Assembly: GCF_025685565.1 (NCBI RefSeq)
Contig: NZ_JAGSYE010000001.1
Coordinates: 124,001-188,000, forward strand
Direction: 5' to 3'
Length of the DNA: 64,000 bases
Source: Granulicella aggregans
GTDB taxonomy: Bacteria; Acidobacteriota; Terriglobia; Terriglobales; Acidobacteriaceae
Shown here: positions 50,458 through 59,242 of the stretch, piece by piece
Position numbering within the stretch: position 1 is the stretch's first letter
How the letters are laid out: every line of letters begins with the position of its first letter
Notes under the pieces: generated by a model
Told to the model about the DNA's origin: nothing
Database searches by the model: none
Seen by the model: only the letters and a program-made list of their open reading frames with translations
Program-made: the position numbers and the translations under genes

Positions 50458-52878
50458 TTAGATTCGAATGTCCAGCCGCGACGTGCCTGCGGCCATGGAT
50501 GTGGATGAAGACGTGAAATTTGAACTTGTCAGGGCGCTGATCGAACCCTGGATGGCGGCCGGCGATGTCCCCGTGCTCCCGCCCTGCGAGCGGCGATCTC
50601 CGCTCGACTGGTTGCCGCTAGAATCGCTCGTCGTAGAGTTAGCCCCGGTATCCCGAAGCTCGACCTTGGCCTGCAACCCGTACGCGCTGCCAAGCTTCTC
50701 TTCAATCGCAGGCAGATGCATCGCCAGCGCACTTCCGAGCGCAGAGTGCTCCATCGAAATCTGCGCCGAGAGGGTCTGATGGCTGATCGACGTATTGATC
50801 GAGATGTTCCCGAACTCAGCCGACTGCATACCAAGCCGCATCTCCGAGCCATGCACCGACTGGATAAGCTGCGCGCTGTTCAAAGCATGGGCCGCCTGCG
50901 CGGTCTCGACAGAGGTCGCCGGAGCAGGCAGAGCGGAACCGGCGGTAACGCTGGAATCCTGAGCCGCCGGGAGAGGAGTGCTGGGAGTCGCGGCTGGAGT
51001 CGCCTGTCCTGAACTCTGGGCACTTTGTGCGTTCTGTGTCAGCACCGCAGTCTCCAGCGCTCCCTTGACGTTGCCTACAACCTCTTTGGAGACAACCTCG
51101 GTTCCAGCAACTCGCGTCGCGATCGTTCCGTTGGTCTCGACCGCCGAGGAGGAGCTATCGTCACTCGTCACGCCGCTACGATTGATCCGCCAGTCAGAGG
51201 CTGTGCCCTTACCCTTGGAAGTGCCTGCGATCTGATTCGACGCACCCACCATCCCGCTCTTCCCTGCTGTCGCATTGAACGCCGCGGCGCTGGACGGTAC
51301 GGTCGCTGCATCAGCGCTCTGTAAAACAACCTGCTGCGGAACCGCCATCGCGATCGTCTCCGCCCGCTGTGTCGCAGCCGTAACGGACGCCTCAGCTGGC
51401 TGAGGCGTGCTTACCGAGCTCGAATCGCTCGGAGTCGAAGTTTGAGGCTGGGCACTGGCAGCCCGTGACGCCGCGTTGACCGTATCGCCGCTCTGAATCG
51501 GGGCAGCACTCGCCGGCTCTGAGTTAGGCTTCGGAGCTGGCGTGGCAACCGCTGCGTTCACAGGAAGGGCTGAACTCACGTTCGCGCTCGTCTGCTTCAC
51601 ACTGGCGCTGTCATTGGAACCGCTCTTGGGTGTGATCGTGACACTGTTCGTGCTCTGCCTGACAGGGGCGTTGGCTGTCACCGAAGGAGCCACCATCGCT
51701 TGAACCGGAATCGATGAAGCCGTCTGTACCTGTGCCGGGATCGAAGAAGTTGCCTGCGCCGATGCCGGGATCGAAGAAGTTGTCTGAACCGGTGCTGGGG
51801 TCGAAGAAGTTGTCTGAACCGGTGCCGGGGTCGAAGAAGTTGTCTGCGTTTGCACAGGAGTTGCGACGGTCGCATCGGCCGGCGCAGGAGTCGCAACGGC
51901 CGCTTTTTCCTGAAGAGGCGCCACAGAGACTGGCTGCGCATGAGCAGGAATCGCCTGCGGCAACGTCACCATATCCCTCACAGCCGCCACATCGGAGCTG
52001 ACCGGAACACCAGTCTTCTCGTTGTTAGCCACCGGTGTAACCGTGCTTGCCGGGGTCGCATCGACAAGGTTGTTCTTCGTCGCGCTGGAAACGCTAACCC
52101 TTCCGGCGACGGCGTCATCAAAACTTGCGGTGCTGATAGCCGGAGCGGCGGCCTTCGATTCACCGGTAACGACTGCCTTTGCTGGGACGCTCTCAACAGA
52201 CGCGGTGTGGATCACGGGCGTCGCTGCAGTGGTTATGGGTGTTCCTGTGATTACGGATGTGGGCGTGGCTACGGATGCGGGTGTGGCTACGGGTGTAGGT
52301 GTCGTTACGGATGCGGGTGTGGGTATGGATGCGGAGTTGCTCTGCGCTGCGCGGTTGCTCACCGCGCTGCTGGCAGAGTCTGCTACGTTGCTTGATCCCG
52401 CGATCTTCGGCAGTGTGACCGGAGCTGCTGGCTTCGTCACGACCACCGAACCCGCTGCGCCGAACAAGGACACTGCCTTGGCGACAGACGACTTCAGGTC
52501 GGAGGCTGTAGTCGAGGGATCCACGCTGTCCTTCGCCGAAGAACCACTCTCCTGCGGAACTACAACCTGCGGAATTATCGGGACGACCTGTACTGCTGCA
52601 CTCACCGGAACACTCTCGCGTACCGAGGGCGTTGCTACAGAAGGATCAACGCTGTTCGATGAAGCATTCTTCTTTTCGCTCTCCGGGCTCGATGTCTTCT
52701 TTGTCTCGACATTCTGTGCCTTTACGAGTCTTGCATCCCCATTGCCTGCTGCAGCGGCTACCGTGGCTCCAATTACGGCAGAGAAGCTGCTCTGGAGACT
52801 GCCCTCGCTGACGTCGGCCGCACTCTGCTTGCCGGTCGCTTCGGGCACTGCGCTCATCAATTGGCTTAGTATCTTCAC
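50458..52878 (-). CDS. fliK: Hook-length control protein FliK
   Basis: An 806-residue FliK, about twice the Escherichia coli length (375). The C-terminal hook domain (about 690-765) shows LGMQSAEFGNISINTSISHQ and TLSAQISMEHSALGSALAMH. The rest is a low-complexity Ser/Thr/Pro/Ala ruler with tandem repeats. The first possible start is a GTG at 52878, only 2 nt after the predicted transcription start, so a leaderless GTG or the ATG at 52857 is more likely. Start uncertain. It leads the fliK-flgD-flgE unit. Confidence 0.88.
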   Translation of the reverse strand: MKILSQLMSAVPEATGKQSAADVSEGSLQSSFSAVIGATVAAAAGNGDARLVKAQNVETKKTSSPESEKKNASSNSVDPSVATPSVRESVPVSAAVQVVPIIPQVVVPQESGSSAKDSVDPSTTASDLKSSVAKAVSLFGAAGSVVVTKPAAPVTLPKIAGSSNVADSASSAVSNRAAQSNSASIPTPASVTTPTPVATPASVATPTSVITGTPITTAATPVIHTASVESVPAKAVVTGESKAAAPAISTASFDDAVAGRVSVSSATKNNLVDATPASTVTPVANNEKTGVPVSSDVAAVRDMVTLPQAIPAHAQPVSVAPLQEKAAVATPAPADATVATPVQTQTTSSTPAPVQTTSSTPAPVQTTSSIPASAQATSSIPAQVQTASSIPVQAMVAPSVTANAPVRQSTNSVTITPKSGSNDSASVKQTSANVSSALPVNAAVATPAPKPNSEPASAAPIQSGDTVNAASRAASAQPQTSTPSDSSSVSTPQPAEASVTAATQRAETIAMAVPQQVVLQSADAATVPSSAAAFNATAGKSGMVGASNQIAGTSKGKGTASDWRINRSGVTSDDSSSSAVETNGTIATRVAGTEVVSKEVVGNVKGALETAVLTQNAQSAQSSGQATPAATPSTPLPAAQDSSVTAGSALPAPATSVETAQAAHALNSAQLIQSVHGSEMRLGMQSAEFGNISINTSISHQTLSAQISMEHSALGSALAMHLPAIEEKLGSAYGLQAKVELRDTGANSTTSDSSGNQSSGDRRSQGGSTGTSPAAIQGSISALTSSNFTSSSTSMAAGTSRLDIRI
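51721..51850. repeat. 30-bp tandem repeats in fliK
   Basis: Four or more head-to-tail 30-bp units, two of them differing at one base (51781-51810 and 51811-51840), encode ten-residue repeats of the type TTSSTPAPVQ. Confidence 0.85.
52231..52335. repeat. Short tandem repeats in fliK (TP-rich)
   Basis: Degenerate 18-bp units encode repeats such as TPASVA and TPTPVA in the N-terminal part of FliK. Confidence 0.7.
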
Positions 52879-52890
52879 GTTTATTGTTAT

Positions 52891-52906
52891 TGCAACGCTA
52901 TGGCCA
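52891..52906 (-). promoter_or_regulatory. Sigma-54 promoter of fliK-flgD-flgE
   Basis: Minus strand reads TGGCCATAGCGTTGCA: GG-N10-GC with a perfect TTGCA -12 box. Predicted start near 52880. Confidence 0.8.
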
Positions 52907-53001
52907 AACTAAAAAATCTTGTACCACTTATCTAAGTGCTTGATTTTTTGATGACTTACTATCTATGTCACTTCTATCACTTCATTTATTTCCAGAATAT
53001 C

Positions 53002-53050
53002 TAGGCAACGTTGCCTACTTTGCCGGGTAACACTAGGCAAACCTTGCCTA
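53002..53050. promoter_or_regulatory. Tandem dyads, putative enhancer for the fliK promoter
   Basis: TAGGCAACGTTGCCTA (53002-53017) is a perfect 16-bp palindrome. TAGGCAAACCTTGCCTA (53034-53050) repeats the same half-sites with a 3-nt centre. Centres are about 32.5 bp apart, roughly three helical turns, and lie about 130 and 162 bp upstream of the predicted start, the usual place for a sigma-54 enhancer. The outer end of the distal dyad is the fliJ stop codon. Confidence 0.75.
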
Positions 53051-53485
53051 CTTGAAAGCCCGGCGCGAAGAAAAGTTATCGTCCATCACGCCTTGTTCCT
53101 TCTTCGCCAGCTCTTTGTAGAACAATTCCTTCTGATCGCCGCGCATCTCCGTAAGCACCTCGGCTTTACGGTGCGCGTCCTGGTAGATCTTCATCTGTTG
53201 ATCGCGCAGCGTCTCCAGCTTCGCAAGCTGTGCGCGGCCGCTCTCTTCGAGACGCTCCACCACACGCACCTGCTCATAGGAATTGAGCAAGTCAACGGCT
53301 GAAGTGGATTGTTGAAGTGCTTCTTCGCGCATGCGAAAGAGCCCCTCACGCCGCGCCGCCAGATCAGCGAGCGACTGGCGCGACTGGACAATCTGTCCCT
53401 GGATCTGGCCCAGCAAACGCTCTTCACGCTGCTCGGCGATCTCTCTCAGCTTCAGCAAAGTCGCGAGTGAGAATCGAAAGGCCAT
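53048..53485 (-). CDS. fliJ: Flagellar export chaperone FliJ
   Basis: A 145-residue, nearly all-helical coiled-coil protein in the fliJ position, one base after fliI. AFRFSLATLLKLREIAEQRE is the typical opening. FliJ sits in the FliI hexamer like the stalk of an F-type ATPase and cycles export chaperones. Last gene of the flgB-fliJ operon. Confidence 0.88.
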   Translation of the reverse strand: MAFRFSLATLLKLREIAEQREERLLGQIQGQIVQSRQSLADLAARREGLFRMREEALQQSTSAVDLLNSYEQVRVVERLEESGRAQLAKLETLRDQQMKIYQDAHRKAEVLTEMRGDQKELFYKELAKKEQGVMDDNFSSRRAFK

Positions 53486-53486
53486 G

Positions 53487-54791
53487 TCAGTTCGGGACGC
53501 TCATCAGTTGCTGCAGCATCTCCGCAAATCCCGGAGTTTCAGTCGAACTCTGGTTGAGGAAGCGGTTCACCTGCGGCAGCACCTCGACCGCGCGATCAAG
53601 CACCGCATCAAACCCCTTCTGGTAGGCACCGATGCGAATAAGATCTTCCGACTTCGCATACGAAGCTAGCAGAACACGCAGAGCGCGGCTCTTCGTCATA
53701 TGCTCGGGCGATGTAATCGACGGCTGCAGACGGCTCAAACTATCAAGCACCGATATCGGCGGATAGTGGTTCTGCAACGCCAGGTTACGGTCGAGAATGA
53801 TATGACCATCGAGCAGCGACCGCACCGTATCCACCACCGGGTCCTGTTGATCGTCACCTTCCATCAACACTGTGTAGAAGGCCGTTATGCTTCCCTTGTT
53901 GAAGTTTCCCGCCCGCTCTACAAGACGTGCCAGCACATTGATCACCGAGGGCGTATATCCCTTGCTCGTCGGCGGCTCCCCCGCCGCCAGGCCAACCTCG
54001 CGTTGCGCCATGGCAAATCGCGTCAACGAATCGACCACCAGCAGCACGTTCTTTCCCTCCGCCGCAAAGTGCTCCGCAATCGCAGTAGCAGCGAGCGCCG
54101 CGCGCATCTTCAATAGCGGCGACTGGTCCGATGTCGATACAACCAGAATGGCGCGGCTGCGTCCTTCTTCGCCAATCACTTCGAGAAACTCCTGAACTTC
54201 GCGGCCACGTTCGCCGATCAGCGCCATCACCGTCATGTCCGCCTCGGTCCCGCGAGCCATCATCCCCAGTAGAGTGCTCTTACCCACGCCGCTGCCGCCG
54301 AAGATGCCCAGCCGTTGACCTCTGCCGCAAGTGATGAAAGCATCGATGGCTCGAACACCGCAACCGAGGGGGCTGCGAATCGGCGTGCGGTCCAACGGCA
54401 ACGGAGCGCTTCCATCCACCGGCATCGATCGCCGTGCCGTGTAGTTCCCAAGCGAGTCGAGAGGCTCGCCTGTGCCATCAATCACGCGGCCAAGGAGCTC
54501 TGGTCCCACCCGGATCGATGGCCGCCCGCCGGTCGCAACAATCTTGTCTCCATAGCGAATCCCTCGCGGCAACTGGAGCGTCATCGTCAACATCACCGGC
54601 CCGCGAAAGCCAACGACTTCGCCCGTATAAACACGGCCGTCTAGCGTTGTGATCTCGCACTCGTCGCCGACCGAGCAGAAGGGTCCTTCGGACTCGACAA
54701 GATTCCCAACCACCTGCAGCACGCGACCGCTCCAGCGCAGGCTGCCTGTCTGCTCCAGTTGATTGAAGTAGGGCGAAAGGGGTGTCGGCAT
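53487..54791 (-). CDS. fliI: Flagellar export ATPase FliI
   Basis: A 434-residue FliI of the F1-beta-like ATPase family. Walker A is GGSGVGKST near residues 165-173, the catalytic Glu lies in ALIGERGREVQEFL, and LLVVDSLTRFAMAQREVGLA carries Walker B. It energises substrate loading at the export gate with FliH and FliJ. It starts 5 bp after fliH. Confidence 0.96.
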   Translation of the reverse strand: MPTPLSPYFNQLEQTGSLRWSGRVLQVVGNLVESEGPFCSVGDECEITTLDGRVYTGEVVGFRGPVMLTMTLQLPRGIRYGDKIVATGGRPSIRVGPELLGRVIDGTGEPLDSLGNYTARRSMPVDGSAPLPLDRTPIRSPLGCGVRAIDAFITCGRGQRLGIFGGSGVGKSTLLGMMARGTEADMTVMALIGERGREVQEFLEVIGEEGRSRAILVVSTSDQSPLLKMRAALAATAIAEHFAAEGKNVLLVVDSLTRFAMAQREVGLAAGEPPTSKGYTPSVINVLARLVERAGNFNKGSITAFYTVLMEGDDQQDPVVDTVRSLLDGHIILDRNLALQNHYPPISVLDSLSRLQPSITSPEHMTKSRALRVLLASYAKSEDLIRIGAYQKGFDAVLDRAVEVLPQVNRFLNQSSTETPGFAEMLQQLMSVPN

Positions 54792-54796
54792 AGGGT

Positions 54797-55459
54797 CTAG
54801 GGCTTCTGCGCAAGGACGTCGAAGAACCCGCGCTCGACTTCCTTTAGCTGCGCATCAAGGCTGAAGTTCACCGTGCCAAGCTCAGTCTCAAGCACACAGT
54901 CCCCGCGCTCTAGGTCGGCATCCTCAACCACTCGTGTCTCGAGGTTGATCGCGAGCGACGCAACATGGGAGCGCCACTGGTTCGCCTGCTCTGGCCGTAC
55001 ACGGATCGTCGCGGTCGAACCTTCCTTAAGCTGACCCAGAGCAAGATGAACGATAGCCGAAAGAAGCATCGGATCGACCTGTGCCTCGCGATGAAGGATC
55101 TTCCCCGCGATGGCCAGCGCCAGTTGCACGACCTCGGCTTCAACCCGGGAGAAATAGACCTTTTGAGACTTCTCAAAGTCGGCAATCGCTTTCATCACGC
55201 GCTGATGTTCGGCGTCTAACCTCTGGTCGAAATCAAGCTGCATCGCAGCCTGGGCCGCGGCATATCCTGCTGCTCTCTCAGAGGCCAGCCGATCGTTCAG
55301 ACTCCGCTCAGTGAGACGGACCTCGGGCTCGGTAGATGCTTCCTGTCCTTCAAACTCAGCTGCCTCGGGACTCGGGTCATCCGTCGAACGATAGAGGAAG
55401 CTGGACACATTGACCGCAGAGGCTGCCGGAATTACCGGGACCTTAGAGAACATATTCAT
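54797..55459 (-). CDS. fliH: Flagellar export regulator FliH
   Basis: A 220-residue FliH. A variable N-terminus is followed by a long helix (RLASERAAGYAAAQAAMQLD) and the C-terminal domain with VVQLALAIAGKILHREAQVD, ATIRVRPEQANQW and DLERGDCVLETELGTVNFSL, typical of FliH/V-ATPase E families. It inhibits and localises FliI. It overlaps fliG by 17 bp. Confidence 0.9.
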   Translation of the reverse strand: MNMFSKVPVIPAASAVNVSSFLYRSTDDPSPEAAEFEGQEASTEPEVRLTERSLNDRLASERAAGYAAAQAAMQLDFDQRLDAEHQRVMKAIADFEKSQKVYFSRVEAEVVQLALAIAGKILHREAQVDPMLLSAIVHLALGQLKEGSTATIRVRPEQANQWRSHVASLAINLETRVVEDADLERGDCVLETELGTVNFSLDAQLKEVERGFFDVLAQKP

Positions 55460-56468
55460 CTGCTCCCTCGCTCTTCAAAATCATCTTGCCTTCAGCCTCA
55501 AGCCTGCGGGCGACAGCGACCACTTCCATCTGCGCCTTAGCTACGTCCTTGCTGCGAACGGGGCCCATCTGGTCGGCCTCTTCCTTCAACATCTCGATCG
55601 CGCGAGAGGACATCGTGGAGAAGAAGTGTTCCTTCAGAGTCTCCGAAGCGCTCTTCAATGCCAGGGTCAAGGTCTTCTTATCGACGGCGCCAGTGAGTGA
55701 CCGCAGTTGAACCTCTGAGACCTCGAGGAAGTCCTCGAAGGTAAACATGAGATCGCGGATGCTCGACGCGAGAGTCGCCTCTTCGCGCTCGATCGCCTCT
55801 AGGATCTCTCCGGAGGTCGTCGCATCGATGTTGTTCATCAAGTCCGCGACGCTCTGGAAGCCCGAGTACGTCTTCTTCTTCTGGTCGCCGACGGAACGCA
55901 ACCGGCGGTTCAATACGATGGCAACCTTCTCCGCCATTGCCGGAGAGAACTGCCGCAGATTCGCCAGACGCCGCACCGACTCCGCGCGTACCGGATGTGG
56001 AAGGCACATCAGAAGCGCCGACGCCTGCTTCGTCTCAAGATGGCCGAGGATCAGCGCAATAGTCTGCGGATGCTCGCCTTCAAGGAACCGCGCCAACTGC
56101 TTGGGATCGACCCGCTGAAGTGACTCAACGCGTGAAGAACTTGTCTCCTGCGCCCGCACCAGCCGCTGCACCATCGTCTGCGCGCCGTTCTCGCCGAATG
56201 CCTTGACCAGCATGCGCGTCGCCACTTCACGGCCACCAGACGAGATATGTTCGGACGCGATGGCCATCTGCTGAAACTCCTGCAGAATTTGCAACGATAC
56301 CTCTTTCGGTATCGAGCCCAGCCGTGCGATCTCGTGCGTCAGTCCCTGCAGATCCTCCTCAGTGAGGTGGTGGAAGATCGACGCCGCAGCTTCTTCGCTC
56401 AACATGGTCATCAGGATGGCCGCCTTACGCGTTCCTGACAGGTTGTGAATGTTGACGTCTGGGCTCAC
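55443..56468 (-). CDS. fliG: Flagellar switch protein FliG
   Basis: A 341-residue FliG. The start LSGTRKAAILMTMLSEEAAA, the EHPQTIALILGHL motif, and the C-terminal torque helix MFTFEDFLEVSEVQLRSLTG are clear; the last positions keep charged residues for MotA contact. I start at GTG 56468, which overlaps the fliF TGA and has a perfect GGAGGAGAT site; an earlier GTG at 56489 would place that site inside the gene. Confidence 0.95.
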   Translation of the reverse strand: MSPDVNIHNLSGTRKAAILMTMLSEEAAASIFHHLTEEDLQGLTHEIARLGSIPKEVSLQILQEFQQMAIASEHISSGGREVATRMLVKAFGENGAQTMVQRLVRAQETSSSRVESLQRVDPKQLARFLEGEHPQTIALILGHLETKQASALLMCLPHPVRAESVRRLANLRQFSPAMAEKVAIVLNRRLRSVGDQKKKTYSGFQSVADLMNNIDATTSGEILEAIEREEATLASSIRDLMFTFEDFLEVSEVQLRSLTGAVDKKTLTLALKSASETLKEHFFSTMSSRAIEMLKEEADQMGPVRSKDVAKAQMEVVAVARRLEAEGKMILKSEGADEYVL

Positions 56469-58039
56469 TTGATCTCCTCCCTGAGCCACGCTTGCAGCAG
56501 GCGCGCGCTCTTGGCCGGCTCTGCTTCTACCTGCGCCCCAAGCTGTTCACGCAGTTGTCGCGCAGCGCTCACGCTGGTTGGTAGAGCTGGAACGGGTGAC
56601 TCGGCTGCAGCCAACACAGGCTGCGTTGGCATCTGGACGACTTGTTCAAGAACCTTCTTCTGCATAGGTCGGATCATCAGGACATAGGCCATCAGGAAGA
56701 GGATCGCCAGCATCGCGTAGCGGACGATCGAGGAGTAATCCGATAGCCCCTTGCGCGCCTGCTCGAAGACGGTGGCCGGCGTGCGCTCGTCGGGAGCGGC
56801 AGAGGCGAAGGAAAGATTCTGTACCGTGATCGCGTCGCCGCGAGCCGTGTCGAGCCCGATCGCATTCGTGGCCAGCGTCTGAATCTGTTCCAGCTCCTGC
56901 GGCGTGCGCTTCGTGCGCACTTCAGTCCACTTGCCGTTCTTCTCCAGCTTGCGCGTTACCGCGTCATCCACCAGCAGCGCCGCGGTGATGCGCTTGATTC
57001 TGCCCGCCGGCTGCATTGAGTGCCGGCTGATCTTGTTCACGCCGTACGTCGCGCTTTCGGTCTTCGATACCTGGGCGTTGCTGTCGTCTCCGTTCGTCAC
57101 GGGAACATTGGGCAGCTTCTGCGGAACATTGCTGGTCGTTCCCGGAACGCCACCCACGGCGACCTTACCTCCGCCTGAAGACTCATCCGAGCGCTGAATC
57201 TGCAGCGTCGCACTGACACTGGGATCGTACTTCTCCAGGTTCTCTTCCATCGTGCTCGGGTCGTACTCCACATTCACACTTGCGCGAATGTGGTCCGCAC
57301 CCACAACCGGGCCCAGCGTTGCGATCAGGCGCTGCGACAACTGCCGCTCTGCTCCATCGTCGCCACCCGCGTCTCCGCCAGTATTCAAAGCCAGGTTGGA
57401 GTCGGCATCGATGATCGAGACATCGCTCGGCTTCAGACCCTCCACAGCGCCTGAAACCATGCGTTGAATCGACGCGGTCTCGTCATGCGTCAGACCGCCT
57501 CTCGCCAGCTTCAGCGTGACCGAGGCCTTGGCTCCGCGCTCCCGGTCCACGAATACCGAATCAGTAGCCATCACCAGGTGGACTCGCGCGCTCTTCACGT
57601 TCGCAAGCGTCGTAATGGTGCGTTCCAGTTCGCCTTCGAGCGCCCGCTGATAGTTCACCTTCTCATCAAACTCGGTCTGTCCCCAAGAGACCTTGTCGAA
57701 GATCTCAAAGCCCATGCGGCCAGAGTGGGTGGGGCTGCTTGAAGAAATATCCAAACGCGCCGCGTCGAGCTGATCAGAAGGTACACTGATGCTCTTCCCA
57801 TCCGCGCTCAGTTGATAGGGAATGTTCTTCGACTTCAGCTCGGCTGAAATCGTCTGCGCGTCAGCCGTCTCTAGTCCGCTCATTAGCGGCTTGTAGTCCG
57901 GGGTGGACATCAGATTTGCGAACAGCCCCACAAGGCCCACCGTGGCAACGGCCCCCGCGCCCAGCATCAGCCGCTGCTTCGGGGTCCGTGTCATCCAGAA
58001 CTGCTTAAGCTGGGCGAAAATTTGACTCGTCTCTGCCAT
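56465..58039 (-). CDS. fliF: Flagellar MS-ring protein FliF
   Basis: A 524-residue FliF with two membrane helices (about residues 25-45 and 445-465) around a periplasmic part with the YscJ-like ring domains (YQRALEGELERTITTLANVK, SARVHLVMATDSVF). The C-terminal tail (ARLLQAWLREEIK) binds FliG. It forms the membrane base on which the motor assembles. Confidence 0.96.
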   Translation of the reverse strand: MAETSQIFAQLKQFWMTRTPKQRLMLGAGAVATVGLVGLFANLMSTPDYKPLMSGLETADAQTISAELKSKNIPYQLSADGKSISVPSDQLDAARLDISSSSPTHSGRMGFEIFDKVSWGQTEFDEKVNYQRALEGELERTITTLANVKSARVHLVMATDSVFVDRERGAKASVTLKLARGGLTHDETASIQRMVSGAVEGLKPSDVSIIDADSNLALNTGGDAGGDDGAERQLSQRLIATLGPVVGADHIRASVNVEYDPSTMEENLEKYDPSVSATLQIQRSDESSGGGKVAVGGVPGTTSNVPQKLPNVPVTNGDDSNAQVSKTESATYGVNKISRHSMQPAGRIKRITAALLVDDAVTRKLEKNGKWTEVRTKRTPQELEQIQTLATNAIGLDTARGDAITVQNLSFASAAPDERTPATVFEQARKGLSDYSSIVRYAMLAILFLMAYVLMIRPMQKKVLEQVVQMPTQPVLAAAESPVPALPTSVSAARQLREQLGAQVEAEPAKSARLLQAWLREEIK

Positions 58040-58077
58040 ATGTTTTCTTAGGTGTCCCGGTTGCTAAAGGCGATCAG

Positions 58078-58392
58078 CTAAAACTGCATCTTCTCGATGT
58101 CCTGGTAGGCGGTCACGATCTTGTTCCGCACCTGCATCATCAGTTGGAAGGCGACATCAGCCTTCTCGACCGACACCATCACCTTGCTCATGTCGGCGTT
58201 GCCGCCCTGCAGCAGCGTACCCACTTGGTTGTCTGCAGTGCTTTGAAGATTGCTCACCTGGTTGATCGCGCCCTTCAGCACATCGCCAAAGCTGCCGCTG
58301 TCGCTGCTGGAATCGAGGCCACCGGCCAGAGAGTTGAGACTTGAGGGCAACGAGGTCAAAGGACCCACACCCATTGGCATTCCGATGCTCAT
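58078..58392 (-). CDS. fliE: Hook-basal body protein FliE
   Basis: A 104-residue FliE, normal length, linking MS ring and rod. Conserved SFGDVLKGAINQVSNLQSTA and VMVSVEKADVAFQLMMQVRN with KIVTAYQDIEKMQF at the end. It lies between flgC and fliF as in most clusters. Confidence 0.93.
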   Translation of the reverse strand: MSIGMPMGVGPLTSLPSSLNSLAGGLDSSSDSGSFGDVLKGAINQVSNLQSTADNQVGTLLQGGNADMSKVMVSVEKADVAFQLMMQVRNKIVTAYQDIEKMQF

Positions 58393-58440
58393 CTTGATAG
58401 CTCCTGAAAATTCAAAACTGCTTCTTCAAACTGGGTTGAT

Positions 58441-58468
58441 TGAAACTAACTCTTGAGAATGTCGATAG
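58441..58468 (+). promoter_or_regulatory. Antisense sigma-28-like site at the flgC 3' end
   Basis: Plus strand has TGAA (58441-58444), 16 nt, GTCGATAG (58461-58468), identical in all conserved positions to the fliC promoter. It would transcribe antisense to flgC and flgB; part of the match encodes the conserved FlgC end, so chance is possible. Confidence 0.3.
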
Positions 58469-58889
58469 ACTGTTGGATCATTTGCTTCGCCGCAGCAACC
58501 GCGGAAGCGTTCAGTTGGTAAGCACGCGTAGAACCCATGAGGTCCACCATCTCCTGCACCGGGTTGATGGCCGGATAAGCGACGAAGCCGTCCTTATCAG
58601 CATCCGGATGACCAGGCTCATAGCGCATGACCGGAGGCGTCGGGTCATCAATTACTTGCGAGACGCGCACCGTTCCACCCGTCTTGGTCAAGCCGCCGGC
58701 GCTGGCAAAGGCGGTCTGAAACGAGCTGTTGCCCTGCGAAGCGAAGACAACTTCCTTGCGGCGGAAAGGTCCTCCGTCATCGGTGTGTGTCGTCTCGGCG
58801 TTCGCCATGTTCGTGGCGATCACTTCAGAACGCTGGCGCTCCGCCGAAAGCGCGGACGCACTGATCTTCAGCATGTCAAAAGGACCCAT
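58446..58889 (-). CDS. flgC: Proximal rod protein FlgC
   Basis: A 147-residue FlgC. FDMLKISASALSAERQRSEV with IATNMANAETTHTDDGGPFR and the end NPVQEMVDLMGSTRAYQLNA are standard. It follows flgB after 2 bp. Confidence 0.95.
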   Translation of the reverse strand: MGPFDMLKISASALSAERQRSEVIATNMANAETTHTDDGGPFRRKEVVFASQGNSSFQTAFASAGGLTKTGGTVRVSQVIDDPTPPVMRYEPGHPDADKDGFVAYPAINPVQEMVDLMGSTRAYQLNASAVAAAKQMIQQSIDILKS

Positions 58890-58891
58890 CG

Positions 58892-59242
58892 CTAGTTACC
58901 TCCGTTGATGGCTTGCAGGATCTGGTGAAACTGTGACTTCACCATCTGTGTGCCCATCTGAAACTGCAGCTGTGTCTGAGCGAGCAGCGTGCTCTCGCGG
59001 TCCAGGTTGACGTTGTTCCCGTCAGGACGCTCGAGCAGGCCACTGACCTCGTTGACTACCGGCGAAAGCTGAAGCCCACTACCATCGCTCGCCTGCGCCA
59101 GCGCCTGCTTGAAGTTGATGTCCTTGGTCTTGTAACCAGGGGTATCGACGTTCGCCATGTTCGCTGCGATCGTCTGCTCGCGGTCTGTCGTTACCTCCAG
59201 AAACCGTTCGAGCGAAGTGGGAAGAAAACCGGTGTCTGCCAT
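58892..59242 (-). CDS. flgB: Proximal rod protein FlgB
   Basis: A 116-residue FlgB with TIAANMANVDTPGYKTKDIN as the rod motif and QFQMGTQMVKSQFHQILQAI at the end. Its ATG shares a base with the stop of the FlrC-like activator gene (TAATG), with AAGGAG upstream, so regulator and basal-body genes form one operon. Confidence 0.95.
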   Translation of the reverse strand: MADTGFLPTSLERFLEVTTDREQTIAANMANVDTPGYKTKDINFKQALAQASDGSGLQLSPVVNEVSGLLERPDGNNVNLDRESTLLAQTQLQFQMGTQMVKSQFHQILQAINGGN

